64,000 nucleotides of DNA from an uncultured Collinsella sp. GTDB taxonomy: Bacteria; Actinomycetota; Coriobacteriia; Coriobacteriales; Coriobacteriaceae. The stretch is from NCBI GenBank assembly GCA_900757595.1, contig CAAEOL010000042.1:1-64000 (forward strand), in the 5' to 3' direction. A program made the position numbers and the translations under genes. Within the stretch, counting starts at the first letter, position 1. Each line of letters opens with the position of its first letter. Shown here one piece after another: positions 43,862-53,600 of the stretch. The notes under the pieces were generated by a model. The model did not search any database, was not told the origin of the DNA, and saw nothing but the letters and a program-made list of their open reading frames with translations.

Positions 43862-45892
43862 ATGACCACACCTGCGTCTAAGCTGCTTCAGCCCATTACG
43901 GTTGGCCCCCTTGAGCTCAAAAACCGCATTATGTTCCCGCCGCTTACCACCGGCTACGAGGAGCGCGACGGTTCCATCGGCGAGCGCAGCCTGGCCTTTT
44001 ACGAGCGCCTGGCCCGTGGCGGCGTGAGCTACATCGTCATCGGCGACGTCGCTCCCGTCATGACCGCAAGCCCCACGCCCAAGCTGGCGACCGACGCTCA
44101 GATCCCCACGTTTAAGGCGCTGGCCGACGCCGTCCACAAGCACGGCGCCAAGATCGCCCTGCAGCTGTTCCACCCCGAGTACGACGTCCCCGGCGTCGGC
44201 CGCATGGTCATGGGTTCCATGGCCGCTGCGAAAGCTGCGCAGGAGGCCAAGGCCGCCGGCGACGAGGAGACCTTTGCCGCCAAGATGGCCGAGTCCAACG
44301 AGATTCGCAAGCAGGCCTACGCCAAACTGCACCACGACATGCAGCACTTTGTGAACGAGGCCACCGTGGAGCAGCTCACCCAGATCAAGGAGGCTATCGC
44401 CGCCTCGGCCGCCCGCGCGCAGCAGGCTGGCATCGACGCCATCGAGGTCCACGGCGACCGTCTGGTGGGTTCGCTGTGCTCGGCCATCCTCAACCAGCGC
44501 ACCGACGAGTACGGCGGCTCGTTCGAGAACCGCGTCCGTTATGCGCTGGAGGTCGTCGCCGCCATTAAGGAAGCCGCACCGCAGCTGATGGTGGAGTACA
44601 AGCTCCCCGTGATCATGGAGAACCCCGACGGCACACCGCGCGGCAAGGGCGGCCTGCAGCCCGACGAGGCCTGCGAGTTCGCCAAGCTGCTCGAGGGCGC
44701 CGGCATCGATATGATCCAGGTGGCGCAGGCAAACCACACCGGCAACATGGGCGACACCATTCCGCCCATGGGCGCCATGCCCTACAACTGGACGCTGCCC
44801 GTGGCCGAGCGCGTCAAGGCCCTGGTCTCCGTGCCGGTGGCAACCGTCGGCCGCGTTGTCTCGGTCGAGGCGGGCGAGAAGATCCTGGAAGACGGTTCGG
44901 CCGACATCGTCGCGTACGGCCGCTCGCTCATGTGCGACCCCGACATTGCGCTCAAGGCCGCCACGGGTGAGCCCATCCGCGAGTGCCTCAACTGCAACAA
45001 GGGCTGCGTCGATGCGATCCAAAACCGCCAGTACATCTCGTGCGTGCTCAATGCCGAGAACGGCGACGAGGCGACCGTCGCCATTAAGCCGGGCGAGGGT
45101 GACAAGAAGATCGCCGTGGTGGGCGGCGGTATTGCCGGCTTGGAGGCCGCGCGTGTGGCGGCCAAGCGCGGCTACGACGTGACCGTCTACGAGGCGAGCG
45201 ACCATCTGGGCGGCCAGATTGTGCTGGCGGCTGCGCCTCCGCGCAAGGACGAGATCATGCGCTCGGTCGAGTACTACGAGAAGATTCTGCCCGGCCTGGG
45301 CGTGAAGGTTGAGCTCAACCACACCGCTAGCCCCGCGGACCTCAACGCCGCCGACGCCGCGATTGTGGCCGTGGGCGCGCACGACGTGGTCATTCCCGTG
45401 CCCGGTGCCGATTCGGAGAAGGTCGTCTCGAGCTGGGATGTGCTGGCCGGCAAGGCGGAGCTCAGCGGTCGCGTTGCCGTTATCGGCGGCGGCCTGGTGG
45501 GCACCGAGACTGCCGAGTACCTGCTGCAGCACGGCTGCGAGGTGGCGATCGTCGAGATGCTCGACAAGATTGCCGCAGGCGAGTCCGAGACCATCCTGCC
45601 GCTGATTATGAGCGACTTTGCCGAGCATGGCGTTGAGCAGCATGTTAAGACCCGTCTGACTGCCATTACCGATGAGGGCGTGGAGGCCGTTCGCACCACC
45701 GAGGACGGCGCCGAGGAGCCGGTGAAAATCGCCTGCGATTACGTGGTGATGGCCGTGGGCTCCAAGGCCAACGCGTTTGACCTGGACGGCGTGACGGTGC
45801 CCGTGACCTGCGTGGGCGACTGCTCGGGCGAGCGCACCGCCGACATCGCGAGCGCCATTCGCACGGCGTATCACGCGGCCAACGAGCTCTAA
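43862..45892 (+). CDS. NADH:flavin oxidoreductase / 2,4-dienoyl-CoA reductase-like enzyme
   Basis: A 676-aa Old Yellow Enzyme-type protein. The N-terminal FMN barrel (about 1-370) includes ITVGPLELKNRIMFPPLTTGYEERDG and GIDAIEVHGDRLVGSLCSAILNQRTDEYGGSFENR. A Cys cluster CLNCNKGCVDAIQNRQYISCVLN binds [4Fe-4S]. The C-terminus has FAD (VVGGGIAGLEAARVAAKRGYDVTVYE) and NAD(P) (VIGGGLVGTETAEYLL) sites. Gut relatives reduce enoates, including bile-acid intermediates (Bai-type); its substrate is unknown. The ATG at 43862 is favoured over 43856 by ribosome-site spacing. Confidence 0.9.
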   Translation: MTTPASKLLQPITVGPLELKNRIMFPPLTTGYEERDGSIGERSLAFYERLARGGVSYIVIGDVAPVMTASPTPKLATDAQIPTFKALADAVHKHGAKIALQLFHPEYDVPGVGRMVMGSMAAAKAAQEAKAAGDEETFAAKMAESNEIRKQAYAKLHHDMQHFVNEATVEQLTQIKEAIAASAARAQQAGIDAIEVHGDRLVGSLCSAILNQRTDEYGGSFENRVRYALEVVAAIKEAAPQLMVEYKLPVIMENPDGTPRGKGGLQPDEACEFAKLLEGAGIDMIQVAQANHTGNMGDTIPPMGAMPYNWTLPVAERVKALVSVPVATVGRVVSVEAGEKILEDGSADIVAYGRSLMCDPDIALKAATGEPIRECLNCNKGCVDAIQNRQYISCVLNAENGDEATVAIKPGEGDKKIAVVGGGIAGLEAARVAAKRGYDVTVYEASDHLGGQIVLAAAPPRKDEIMRSVEYYEKILPGLGVKVELNHTASPADLNAADAAIVAVGAHDVVIPVPGADSEKVVSSWDVLAGKAELSGRVAVIGGGLVGTETAEYLLQHGCEVAIVEMLDKIAAGESETILPLIMSDFAEHGVEQHVKTRLTAITDEGVEAVRTTEDGAEEPVKIACDYVVMAVGSKANAFDLDGVTVPVTCVGDCSGERTADIASAIRTAYHAANEL

Positions 45893-45918
45893 GCAAGAAA
45901 GCTATCGCGTATTGAGTG

Positions 45919-45954
45919 GGCGGGGAGTGCCGTATCGGTGCTCCCCGCCTTTTT
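45919..45954 (+). terminator. terminator after the flavin oxidoreductase
   Basis: GGCGGGGAGTGCC / GGTGCTCCCCGCC stem (one mismatch region) with loop GTATC and TTTTT tail. Confidence 0.85.
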
Positions 45955-45985
45955 GCCAATAGAGTATCCCTGACCAGCTGGTTCA

Positions 45986-46066
45986 GAAAATCCGAATCTT
46001 GAGCACCTGAAAATCCGAATTATATGAACACGAAAATCCGAATCGCAACCACCCGAAAATCCGAAT
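45986..46066. repeat. four iteron-like direct repeats, 23-bp period
   Basis: GAAAATCCGAAT at 45986-45997, 46009-46020, 46032-46043 and 46055-46066: four exact 12-bp copies separated by unrelated 11-bp spacers. They end 59 bp before the second DUF4143 gene. Confidence 0.95.
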
Positions 46067-46125
46067 TTGCTACAGTGGAATAGAAGAATCAGAAAGCAGG
46101 ACCTGTAAATCTGCGGGGGTGGCTC

Positions 46126-47430
46126 ATGGCGGGCGAGAGGCTACATCGGGACGGATACATCCCACGTATCGTGGATGCGCAAATCGAGCGCTACCTTCGT
46201 GTCTTTGGCGCGGTCGAGATTGCAGGCACCAAGTGGTGCGGCAAGACGTGGGCCGCGCTCGAGCACGGGGCGTCCGTCTCGTATGTCGACGAGAATCTCG
46301 ACCTCGCGCGTGCCGACCCGGCGATGATGTTGCTGGGAGACCGTCCGCATATTATCGATGAGTGGCAGCGCGTTCCCCAGATTTGGGACTACGTTAGACA
46401 CGAGGTCGACCGTGCCCGGGGCACGCGCGGCGCCTATATCCTCACGGGTTCCGCCACGTCTGCGTTTGGCTCAAAGGCGGAGGCACCCGCGCATAGTGGA
46501 GCCGGCCGCATCGGCCACGTCCGCATGCACCCCATGACGCTTGCCGAGACAGGTGAGTCCAACGGCAAGGTGAGCCTGGCGGGCTTGTTTGAGCATCGTT
46601 TTGAGCCCTGCCGGTGCAATGGCGATACACCGGGGCTTGTCGAAGCCGCCTGCCGCGGCGGCTGGCCCGAGGCGATCGATATGGTCTCGGCTGACGCTCA
46701 GCTCATCGCCCGCGAATATCTCAACATTACGTTTTCGAGCAGCTTCCCGGCGGTTGGTCTCGACCCCGATATTGCTCGTCGAGTCTCTGCATCGATCGCG
46801 CGCAATCTGGGACAGGCAACCACGTATAAAACGATTCTTTTGGATATGTTCGGTGCCGAGGAGGAACCCGCAGCGTTTGCCGATGAGACCAAGGTGCGCA
46901 GGTACCTGGATGCCCTCAAAGGCATGTTCATTCTCGAGGAGGTCCCCGGTTGGGTTCCCGCCGCGCGCGACAAACGACGCTTTACCGTCAAGCCCAAGCG
47001 CTATCTGGCAGATCCGAGCCTTGCTTGCGCCTTGCTAGGTATGTCCTTGCAGGCGCTGCTTGCCGACTGGCAGACATTTGGTCTGGTGTTTGAGAATTTG
47101 GTCATACGCGACCTTTCGGTTTACGCACGTTCGCTCGACCTGCTGGATAGCACGCCCGTGCGCTATTATCGCGACGATTCGGGCCTTGAGTGCGATGCTA
47201 TCGTGCAGCTAGCCGACGGACGGTGGGCCGCCTTTGAGATTAAGGTGAGTGAAGATAAAGCGAGCGCCGGCGTCGAGAGTCTCAAGCGCGTTCGCAAGAA
47301 GGTCTGTGGAAATCCTCGTTCACGCACGCGCGAACCGGAGTTTATGGCCGTGATTGTGGGGGTGGGTGAGTACGCCCGCGAGGTCGAGGACGGTATCTAC
47401 GTGATACCCGTGCGCGCGTTGGGGTGTTAA
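46126..47430 (+). CDS. AAA ATPase with DUF4143 domain, copy 2
   Basis: A 434-aa protein of the same family but low similarity to copy 1. Walker A AGTKWCGKTWAALEHG, Walker B IIDEWQRVPQIWDYVR, sensor ILTGSATSA. The middle DUF4143 region is followed by a C-terminal PD-(D/E)xK-like motif: GLECDAIVQLADGRWAAFEIKVSEDKA, with the D and ExK residues intact, unlike copy 1. It is monocistronic and preceded by four iteron-like repeats. The weak ribosome site GGGGGTGGCTC precedes the ATG. Confidence 0.9.
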   Translation: MAGERLHRDGYIPRIVDAQIERYLRVFGAVEIAGTKWCGKTWAALEHGASVSYVDENLDLARADPAMMLLGDRPHIIDEWQRVPQIWDYVRHEVDRARGTRGAYILTGSATSAFGSKAEAPAHSGAGRIGHVRMHPMTLAETGESNGKVSLAGLFEHRFEPCRCNGDTPGLVEAACRGGWPEAIDMVSADAQLIAREYLNITFSSSFPAVGLDPDIARRVSASIARNLGQATTYKTILLDMFGAEEEPAAFADETKVRRYLDALKGMFILEEVPGWVPAARDKRRFTVKPKRYLADPSLACALLGMSLQALLADWQTFGLVFENLVIRDLSVYARSLDLLDSTPVRYYRDDSGLECDAIVQLADGRWAAFEIKVSEDKASAGVESLKRVRKKVCGNPRSRTREPEFMAVIVGVGEYAREVEDGIYVIPVRALGC

Positions 47431-47469
47431 GGGGCGGCACGCCGTGTGTTCTCCGCCCGGCGCTATGGA

Positions 47470-47537
47470 TTGGTGCAAGGGGGGTTAGGTTTGTGTGCAC
47501 CATGTTGCTGCGAAGTAACCTGACCCCCTTGCACCAA
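47470..47537. repeat. 68-bp inverted repeat before the surface locus
   Basis: Arms 47470-47491 (TTGGTGCAAGGGGGGTTAGG) and 47517-47537 (CCTGACCCCCTTGCACCAA) pair with one mismatch and one extra base. The loop is 25 nt. Words GGTGCA and TGCACCAA also occur at 20013-20055. Confidence 0.85.
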
Positions 47538-47683
47538 GGATTTGACTTTTAAGACATCATTAAGGCTTGCGCTGTGGAGCAAACCGCAGGTCAATGCTAT
47601 TCTTTTACCTTATCGTATGGTGTTGTATTCTGCCTGAATTCTATGCCTACGAGCAACGGATTGATCGCGACCAAGCGGAAAGG

Positions 47684-48772
47684 ATGGCACGCCCACTAGC
47701 AGGGCAAACGCAAGCGATGAGTGGCATGGACCGACATAGCGAGCTCCAGCAGCACAAGACGGCGGCCGAGTACCGCCAAGCTGCCGACGAGCACGTGCGG
47801 ACCCTCAAGGATTTCTGGAAGGATTTCCTGGTGAGCGGTCTGTTTGTGCTGGCCGCCATCGTTGCCATCTTTGCATGCCTGGCCTGGTTTGCCGCGAATA
47901 ACCGAGTGAGTGCCACGGGGAGTACGATCGGGGCGAAGGGTCCGCGGTTTGTGCTCTCGGGAACGCAGGGCGGCACGGCGGGCAAGTACGACGCCCAGGA
48001 CAACTACGCGTCGGACAGTACAAGCCTTGCCGTGAACAATCTTTTCAACCTCAATAACATGAGTGCCGATGGCAGTCTCTCTCCGGGGTCGGCTGGTCAG
48101 CTCCAGCTCAACGTCAAGCCGCTCTGCAACGACCTGCACGATATCACGGTGGAGATGACCTGGGAGATTTCCGTCCAGACGAGTGCTGTCGGCATGGGCT
48201 CCGCTGCGGATGCATCGAAAAACGAAGAGATCATCAACTCGCTTAAAGATTTGGTGCGCGGTCATATCCTGGTTTTTCAGGGCAAAGACACCTCTGGCTT
48301 TTACTCCAATCCGCTGGTCCCCACGACAACCACGGTGACCCAGGACGGAGCCAGCGTTACCGTCATCACGCAGAGCTTTACCATTCCGGCGTCGGACTTT
48401 TGCCCTGCGGACTCAAATAGCACGACCAAAACCGTACCCAAAACCCTCTACTGGATTTGGTCGGAGCAGTTTAAGAGCTACGTTCGCACGGGCAACGCCG
48501 GCTACGGTGGCAACCTTTTTGCGAGCACGGACCCCGCCGCGGGATACGCAGCCCTCGTCGGCGACATCAACAATAACCACGCGCGCTATTTCCGCGCCGA
48601 TAGCACGAGCGTGCCAGGTCAGGCGCCTAGCGCGGTTCCGCCTGTCGGAGCCGGCATGTCCTCTGCGGATGTGGAAACCTGCGCCAGCTACTACAACAAC
48701 GCCGACGAGATTATCGGCAAGAACGTCAAGTACATTCGCGTGCGCTTCACCGCCAAGGAGGCGGATAAATAA
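47684..48772 (+). CDS. single-span surface protein 1, SipW/TasA-like architecture
   Basis: I do not recognise a named family. A protein of about 362 aa: a hydrophilic cytoplasmic N-terminus, one membrane span (about 48-72, LVSGLFVLAAIVAIFACLAWFA), then ANNRVSATGSTIG and a beta-rich extracellular domain with Thr/Ser/Asn and a Cys (CNDLHDITVEMTWEIS). The WFAANNRVSATG turn after the span resembles TasA/SipW-dependent proteins. The start is uncertain: ATG 47684 directly abuts AAAGG, and ATG 47717 is possible; the reading frame opens at 47567. Next gene starts with zero gap. Confidence 0.75.
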   Translation: MARPLAGQTQAMSGMDRHSELQQHKTAAEYRQAADEHVRTLKDFWKDFLVSGLFVLAAIVAIFACLAWFAANNRVSATGSTIGAKGPRFVLSGTQGGTAGKYDAQDNYASDSTSLAVNNLFNLNNMSADGSLSPGSAGQLQLNVKPLCNDLHDITVEMTWEISVQTSAVGMGSAADASKNEEIINSLKDLVRGHILVFQGKDTSGFYSNPLVPTTTTVTQDGASVTVITQSFTIPASDFCPADSNSTTKTVPKTLYWIWSEQFKSYVRTGNAGYGGNLFASTDPAAGYAALVGDINNNHARYFRADSTSVPGQAPSAVPPVGAGMSSADVETCASYYNNADEIIGKNVKYIRVRFTAKEADK

Positions 48773-49612
48773 ATGGACGAGCAGCTTAATGCCCGCGAGC
48801 AGGGCGATATCAAACACAACGAAGGAGCGGCAAACCCCGGCGGCAACGGGTTCGGCTCGCACGGCGAAGCGCGTCCGGCTGGCCGCATCGAGCGCATCAA
48901 GGCTTGGGTGAGCGACCACCGTCGCGAATCCCTGGCCATCGTGGGTCTGGTGGCCGTGCTTCTCGTGTTGCTGGGATTGACGCTCGGATGGTTCGTCGAT
49001 GCCAATCGCGGCTCCACCGTCGGCAAGATCAAGGAGCCGGCAGAGCTCAAGGTGCTGGGCCCCAACGCTACGGCAACAGAGCAGATCGACCTGAGCTACA
49101 ACCCCGAATACGGCGATACCAAGACTGGCAGCACGGTGACGCTCAAGCGCCCGTTTTGCGTGCAGACGGGCGGCGACGGGTTTGAGCTGCAGCTTGCGAA
49201 TACGACCAACATTACGGGTCTCACTATCGAGCTGTACAGAGCCGAGAACACGTCTGCGCTCCAGACGCCCGACGTGAGCGGTACCGCAGACGGCAAATCT
49301 TATAGCTGGAAAGCAACCGGAGAGAACCTGCTGACGAGCTTCGAATATATCAACAAGGAGAACGACGGTCTGGCAGCCGTGCCGGGCGAGGGCGCAAGCG
49401 ACCCTACATTCAAGGACTATCAAAACGTCCAGCGCAACGCGCGCCCGCTCTACCGATACAAGAAATTCGGCAAAGGCGACCTCAACGCTAAGACACTCGA
49501 CAACTCGACTGGCAATGACACGCTTAACTTTATCATCAAGCTTTCGTGGGACGAGAGCGCCAAAGAGACCGACGTGATTTACCTGATCGCGCGCAACACG
49601 AGCGGCAAGTAG
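48773..49612 (+). CDS. single-span surface protein 2, SipW/TasA-like architecture
   Basis: A 279-aa protein with a 50-residue charged cytoplasmic part, a span (about 53-74, LAIVGLVAVLLVLLGLTLGWFV), then DANRGSTVGKIKEPAELKVLGPNATATEQIDLSYNPEYGD and a beta-rich ectodomain. The GWFVDANRGSTVG turn parallels protein 1. No sortase motif or catalytic motif is seen. Its ATG follows the stop of protein 1 directly. Confidence 0.75.
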   Translation: MDEQLNAREQGDIKHNEGAANPGGNGFGSHGEARPAGRIERIKAWVSDHRRESLAIVGLVAVLLVLLGLTLGWFVDANRGSTVGKIKEPAELKVLGPNATATEQIDLSYNPEYGDTKTGSTVTLKRPFCVQTGGDGFELQLANTTNITGLTIELYRAENTSALQTPDVSGTADGKSYSWKATGENLLTSFEYINKENDGLAAVPGEGASDPTFKDYQNVQRNARPLYRYKKFGKGDLNAKTLDNSTGNDTLNFIIKLSWDESAKETDVIYLIARNTSGK

Positions 49613-49626
49613 GAGAGGGGGCGCAC

Positions 49627-50571
49627 ATGGAGAAGCAAGAGAAACAGCAGGATGCCGAGCGCGAGCAGCTGGCAAAAAGCAAGAGCCTAGTCAAGAACAA
49701 GCTGGTTGTGGCGGCAATCGCACTTATTTGCGCCGTGGCGCTCGTGACGGGTGGCTACTTTACCTATTCCGCCTACACCGCCAACGGATTTCTAAAGTCC
49801 GTCGCCGCAACGGGCACTGCGCAGAGCCTATTTGCAAGCGATTTGCTCACGGGCTATATGAGTGCGCCTAGCCCCGACGAGCTCGCCCGTGCCCAGCGCT
49901 CCGTTACGGTGTATCCCAACAACGGGCAGTGCAACTTTACCTTTAGCATCTACAACTACTTGCTGGGCAACAGCAACTTCTGCAACGACAAAAATGTGAC
50001 ATACACCTTGACGGTCGAGGGGCACGGGCTCGATGGCGCCACGTGGAGCTATGCGCCCCAGCCCGGTAGCAGCGTCACGCTTCCGGAGAATCAACCTACC
50101 AAGAACGACTACACCGTGACCTTCCCCGAGGCTAAGTTGGGACAAGCATACTTTGTGATTAAGGCCACGGTCGTATCGGAGAAGAGCCCCGGCACCGAGC
50201 TAGCCTGTCTGGCGGCGAAAGTCGTGCCGTCAAAGAGGGCCGAGGTCAAGACCGCTGCGGTTGAGGGCGCGCTGGTCGATGAGGCTGGCAAGTTTGCTGA
50301 TTACGCTGCATACAACTACCGCGTGACGGTTACGGGCGCACTGGCAAACGTCACGCTCACGTGGGGGGAGAACGTGGAGATCGACCCGTTCTTTGAGACC
50401 AACCATAGCGCGACGGTGGATGCTGCAGCTCGCAAGGCTACGTTCACCATGGAGCCGGGTTCGATGGTCGTCAACTTTTACCGAGCGGACGGCAAAACGC
50501 CCGGTGGCTGGGGCGACCTGGACATTAGCGTGAGCGGAACTACTCTGACGGGCGCGACGGAGACTCGATAA
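49627..50571 (+). CDS. single-span surface protein 3, SipW/TasA-like architecture
   Basis: A 314-aa protein: Gln/Glu/Lys-rich cytoplasmic start (MEKQEKQQDAEREQLAKSKS), span about 26-46 (LVVAAIALICAVALVTGGYF), then TYSAYTANGFLKSVAATGTAQ and a Thr/Asn/Val-rich ectodomain ending in beta repeats. GGAGAGGGGG precedes the ATG. It lies 14 bp after protein 2 and 39 bp before the giant gene, so all four are likely one operon. Confidence 0.75.
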   Translation: MEKQEKQQDAEREQLAKSKSLVKNKLVVAAIALICAVALVTGGYFTYSAYTANGFLKSVAATGTAQSLFASDLLTGYMSAPSPDELARAQRSVTVYPNNGQCNFTFSIYNYLLGNSNFCNDKNVTYTLTVEGHGLDGATWSYAPQPGSSVTLPENQPTKNDYTVTFPEAKLGQAYFVIKATVVSEKSPGTELACLAAKVVPSKRAEVKTAAVEGALVDEAGKFADYAAYNYRVTVTGALANVTLTWGENVEIDPFFETNHSATVDAAARKATFTMEPGSMVVNFYRADGKTPGGWGDLDISVSGTTLTGATETR

Positions 50572-50610
50572 CTCTGGAAGCGGAGTTTTAGGATAAGAGG
50601 TACGGAATCG

Positions 50611-53600
50611 ATGAGAACGGCAAAGCGCATATTCGCAGAGTTCATGACGGTGGTCATGGTGCTCCAAGCATGCTCGCCCACGGTGGCTGCTGTGGCGGCA
50701 GGCTGGCAGAACATCTCGAACGAGATTGCTGCCGCATCTGCGAAGGCGTTGGATACTGCCGAGAGCGGCGAGACCAACGGCGATGTCACGATCGGGTCTG
50801 GGTCGAGTGATGCCGGCGCCGACAGCGACAGTGCTGGGGATGACGCGGTGAAGGATGACGCTGCAGCAGGCGATACCACCGATAGCGCCACTGGTTCCGA
50901 TTCCACGGGCGACCAGACGGAAGGCGACGATGCCGCTGACGATGCCGCCGCTGACGACGCCGAGCAAGATGCCGATGATGCGACTTCGGAGGACGCTGAT
51001 GCCCAGGCGGGTGCGACGATCACGGATTTGAATAAGCTCGTCGAGCTGCTCGAGAAGAACGGCGCGGAAAGCATCGTGCGCAAAGACGACGAGAGCGGAA
51101 TCCGAAGCCTCGATGTCAAGTCGTCGGAGGCGTTCGCTGTCCTGTCTAACGCCGACGCTTCGCTTTACTATGATGCGCAGATCAAGGTTATCATCACGGG
51201 CGATGCGAAGCTCACCGAGTCGGCTAATAACGGCATGTCTTTCCAGGGTCTTGGCAGTGATGAATGTCCGTTTGAAGGCAGGATCTATAGGGACGTTGAT
51301 AGTCCCGTCGAGCTTACGACTGATCGGACGGTTTTTAATAACCTCAAGCTGTCTGACCAAAACAAAACGGTCAGGATAAAGTGGGTAGGCGCGACTAGCT
51401 ATAGCGCACCGATGGTCGCTTCGAAGGTCAGCGGTGCGGAAAACGGCGAAGAGAGCAAGACACTCATCGCGTCGGTTGACATCGTGGAACCCGTGAACGT
51501 TGATGTGAAGGATGCGACTTCCGCCTTGACGGCACCCCTCCTGGGTGCGACGACGGGCGACCTTGCTGCGAACGTTACCTATAGCCTCACCGATTCTCGA
51601 AAGAATCTCAACGCGAATGCGACGGGCAACATTGGCTTGATTGCCAACACGGTCGAGAGCGGGAGCTTGACGGTTGAGTCCGTCACGTTCCCCAACGATC
51701 TGACCTCAGGCGGAGCCGTCAAAACGAGCTCTGGCAACGCTGGCCTGCTCGTAGGCGAAGTCAAGGACGGTGCGACCCTGAGCATTGGCACTCTGGCAAA
51801 CGTTCCCACCGCCACCGTCCAGTCTACGAACGGCTCCGCCGGTGGCGTTGTAGGACTCGTTGGCTCGAGCACGGGTGCCATGGTCAACGTCGCGAAAGCT
51901 CTCGACCTACACGCGCTCACCGTCAAGGGCACAACTGCCAGCGGCGGTTTTATTGGTAAAGCGACCGTGCTCACACTGGGCGCGGATAATAAGCAGATTG
52001 GGTGTCCTCTAAATATTGGCGACGAGAACAGCGCTTGCTCTGGTGGCGTTATCGGCGACGTGAGCTTTGCGCAAGGATTTGCCGTTACGTCCAATATGTT
52101 CGACCTGGGCGACCTTGTGACTCTTGGTGCGTCGCAGCGCGCCGGCGCTCTTTTTGGCATGGCCGATATCTCTAATGGAGACATCGTGGTGCAAGGCGGG
52201 ACGTATAAGAGCAAACTCGCCTTACCAGAAGATGTTAGTGTCAACGGCAGCTACGGCGGCCTTGTCGGCAAGGTGTTCGCGACGAAAACGGACGACGACG
52301 GCGCTTTGCGCGCCTTTGTTGTTGAAAAGGATGCAGATAATAAGAATACGTGCTCAATTGAGTTTGACCTTGCGAGCAAGTTGTCCGACGCAGGCGGCGT
52401 TGTTGGCTATGTTGGCGATAGCGCAAATCCTAACTCGCAGCCCGTTGCCGTTGTCTTCAACGGCGTGACGGTTGCGTGCAAGGGAGATGCTTCGGCGCGA
52501 ACGGGTACCGGAAAGTTCGGTGGCGCCGTGGGCGTTGTCGATACGCGCAATGTCCTTGACGTGCGAGATTTCAAACTTACAAGCGACAATCCTATCGGTA
52601 AGGCGCAAAGCAACCGTGCCGCGGGAATTGCGGGATCCGCGTGGAATGCTGTAATCAAATTCAGCGGCATCACGGATCTGTCGGGCGCAAGTTTTGCCGA
52701 GAACGCCACGACGGGTCAGCTCGTATACGAGAACCACAACGCGCTGATCTTCGCTGCCGGCAATGGCTCTAATGGTGATCTGGGAGACAAGGGCGCTGCG
52801 GTCTGGACCTTCAAGCGTAGCAACTCAGCCTCAAAGACGGACGACATCGCGACCTACGGTGAAGTTGTTCGTCTGGGCGGCGACTTCATTAAGCTTGATG
52901 TGGACACTCATAAGTTGACCTTGCCGGATTCGCTGACGGCAGCTAACGGTGCCTACGCCCTAACCACAGCTGAGGATTTCGCCAAGCTTGCGATTACCTG
53001 GCAAACCAACGGCTACTACTCGATGGTTGACGGCGTTACCGAAAACAACCTTAACGGCTTGCAGTCCTCGACCATTACGGTGAACGGCACTATTGATCTC
53101 AAGGGCACGGGCCTGACGGGTTTCACGCAGGATCGTGCAGACGGCTCGCAAGTTTTCTCGGGAACGTTGAACGGTGGCGGCACAATCAATCTTGCCGTCG
53201 GCGAGGCGTACGGCAAGCGTGGTGAAGACGTGCTCGACGGCAATAACACGAGCAACGGCAACGGCAAAATCTACCGCCACGGCCGCTTGGGCTTGTTCGC
53301 GGCCGTCAACGGTGCAACCATCTCCAACGTCACAATCGCTGGCTCCATGAAGTTCGATAACGGTTCGGCTATCGATGCCGGGTCGCTTGCGTGTGCCATC
53401 GTCGGCAACCTGTCATTGTCTGGCGTAACGTGCAAAACGAATATCGCGTGCGATGATACGTTTGCCAATGACGTGAACATTGGCGGTATTGCGGGCAGCG
53501 TGCTGGCGGCTTCTACGGTTGCGTTTAAGGATAACAGCAAGGCTCAAGCGACCATCGCTGCAACTAAAACGCTTAACGGCAATAGTCGCATTGGCGGCGC

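Noticed and set aside
43622..45874. 750-codon open frame on the minus strand
   Set aside because: It is antisense to the flavin oxidoreductase, which has clear FMN, Fe-S and FAD motifs. High G+C codon bias keeps the opposite frame open.
45986..46066. CRISPR-like direct repeats
   Set aside because: Repeats are 12 bp with 11-bp spacers, far too short for CRISPR, and no cas genes are near.
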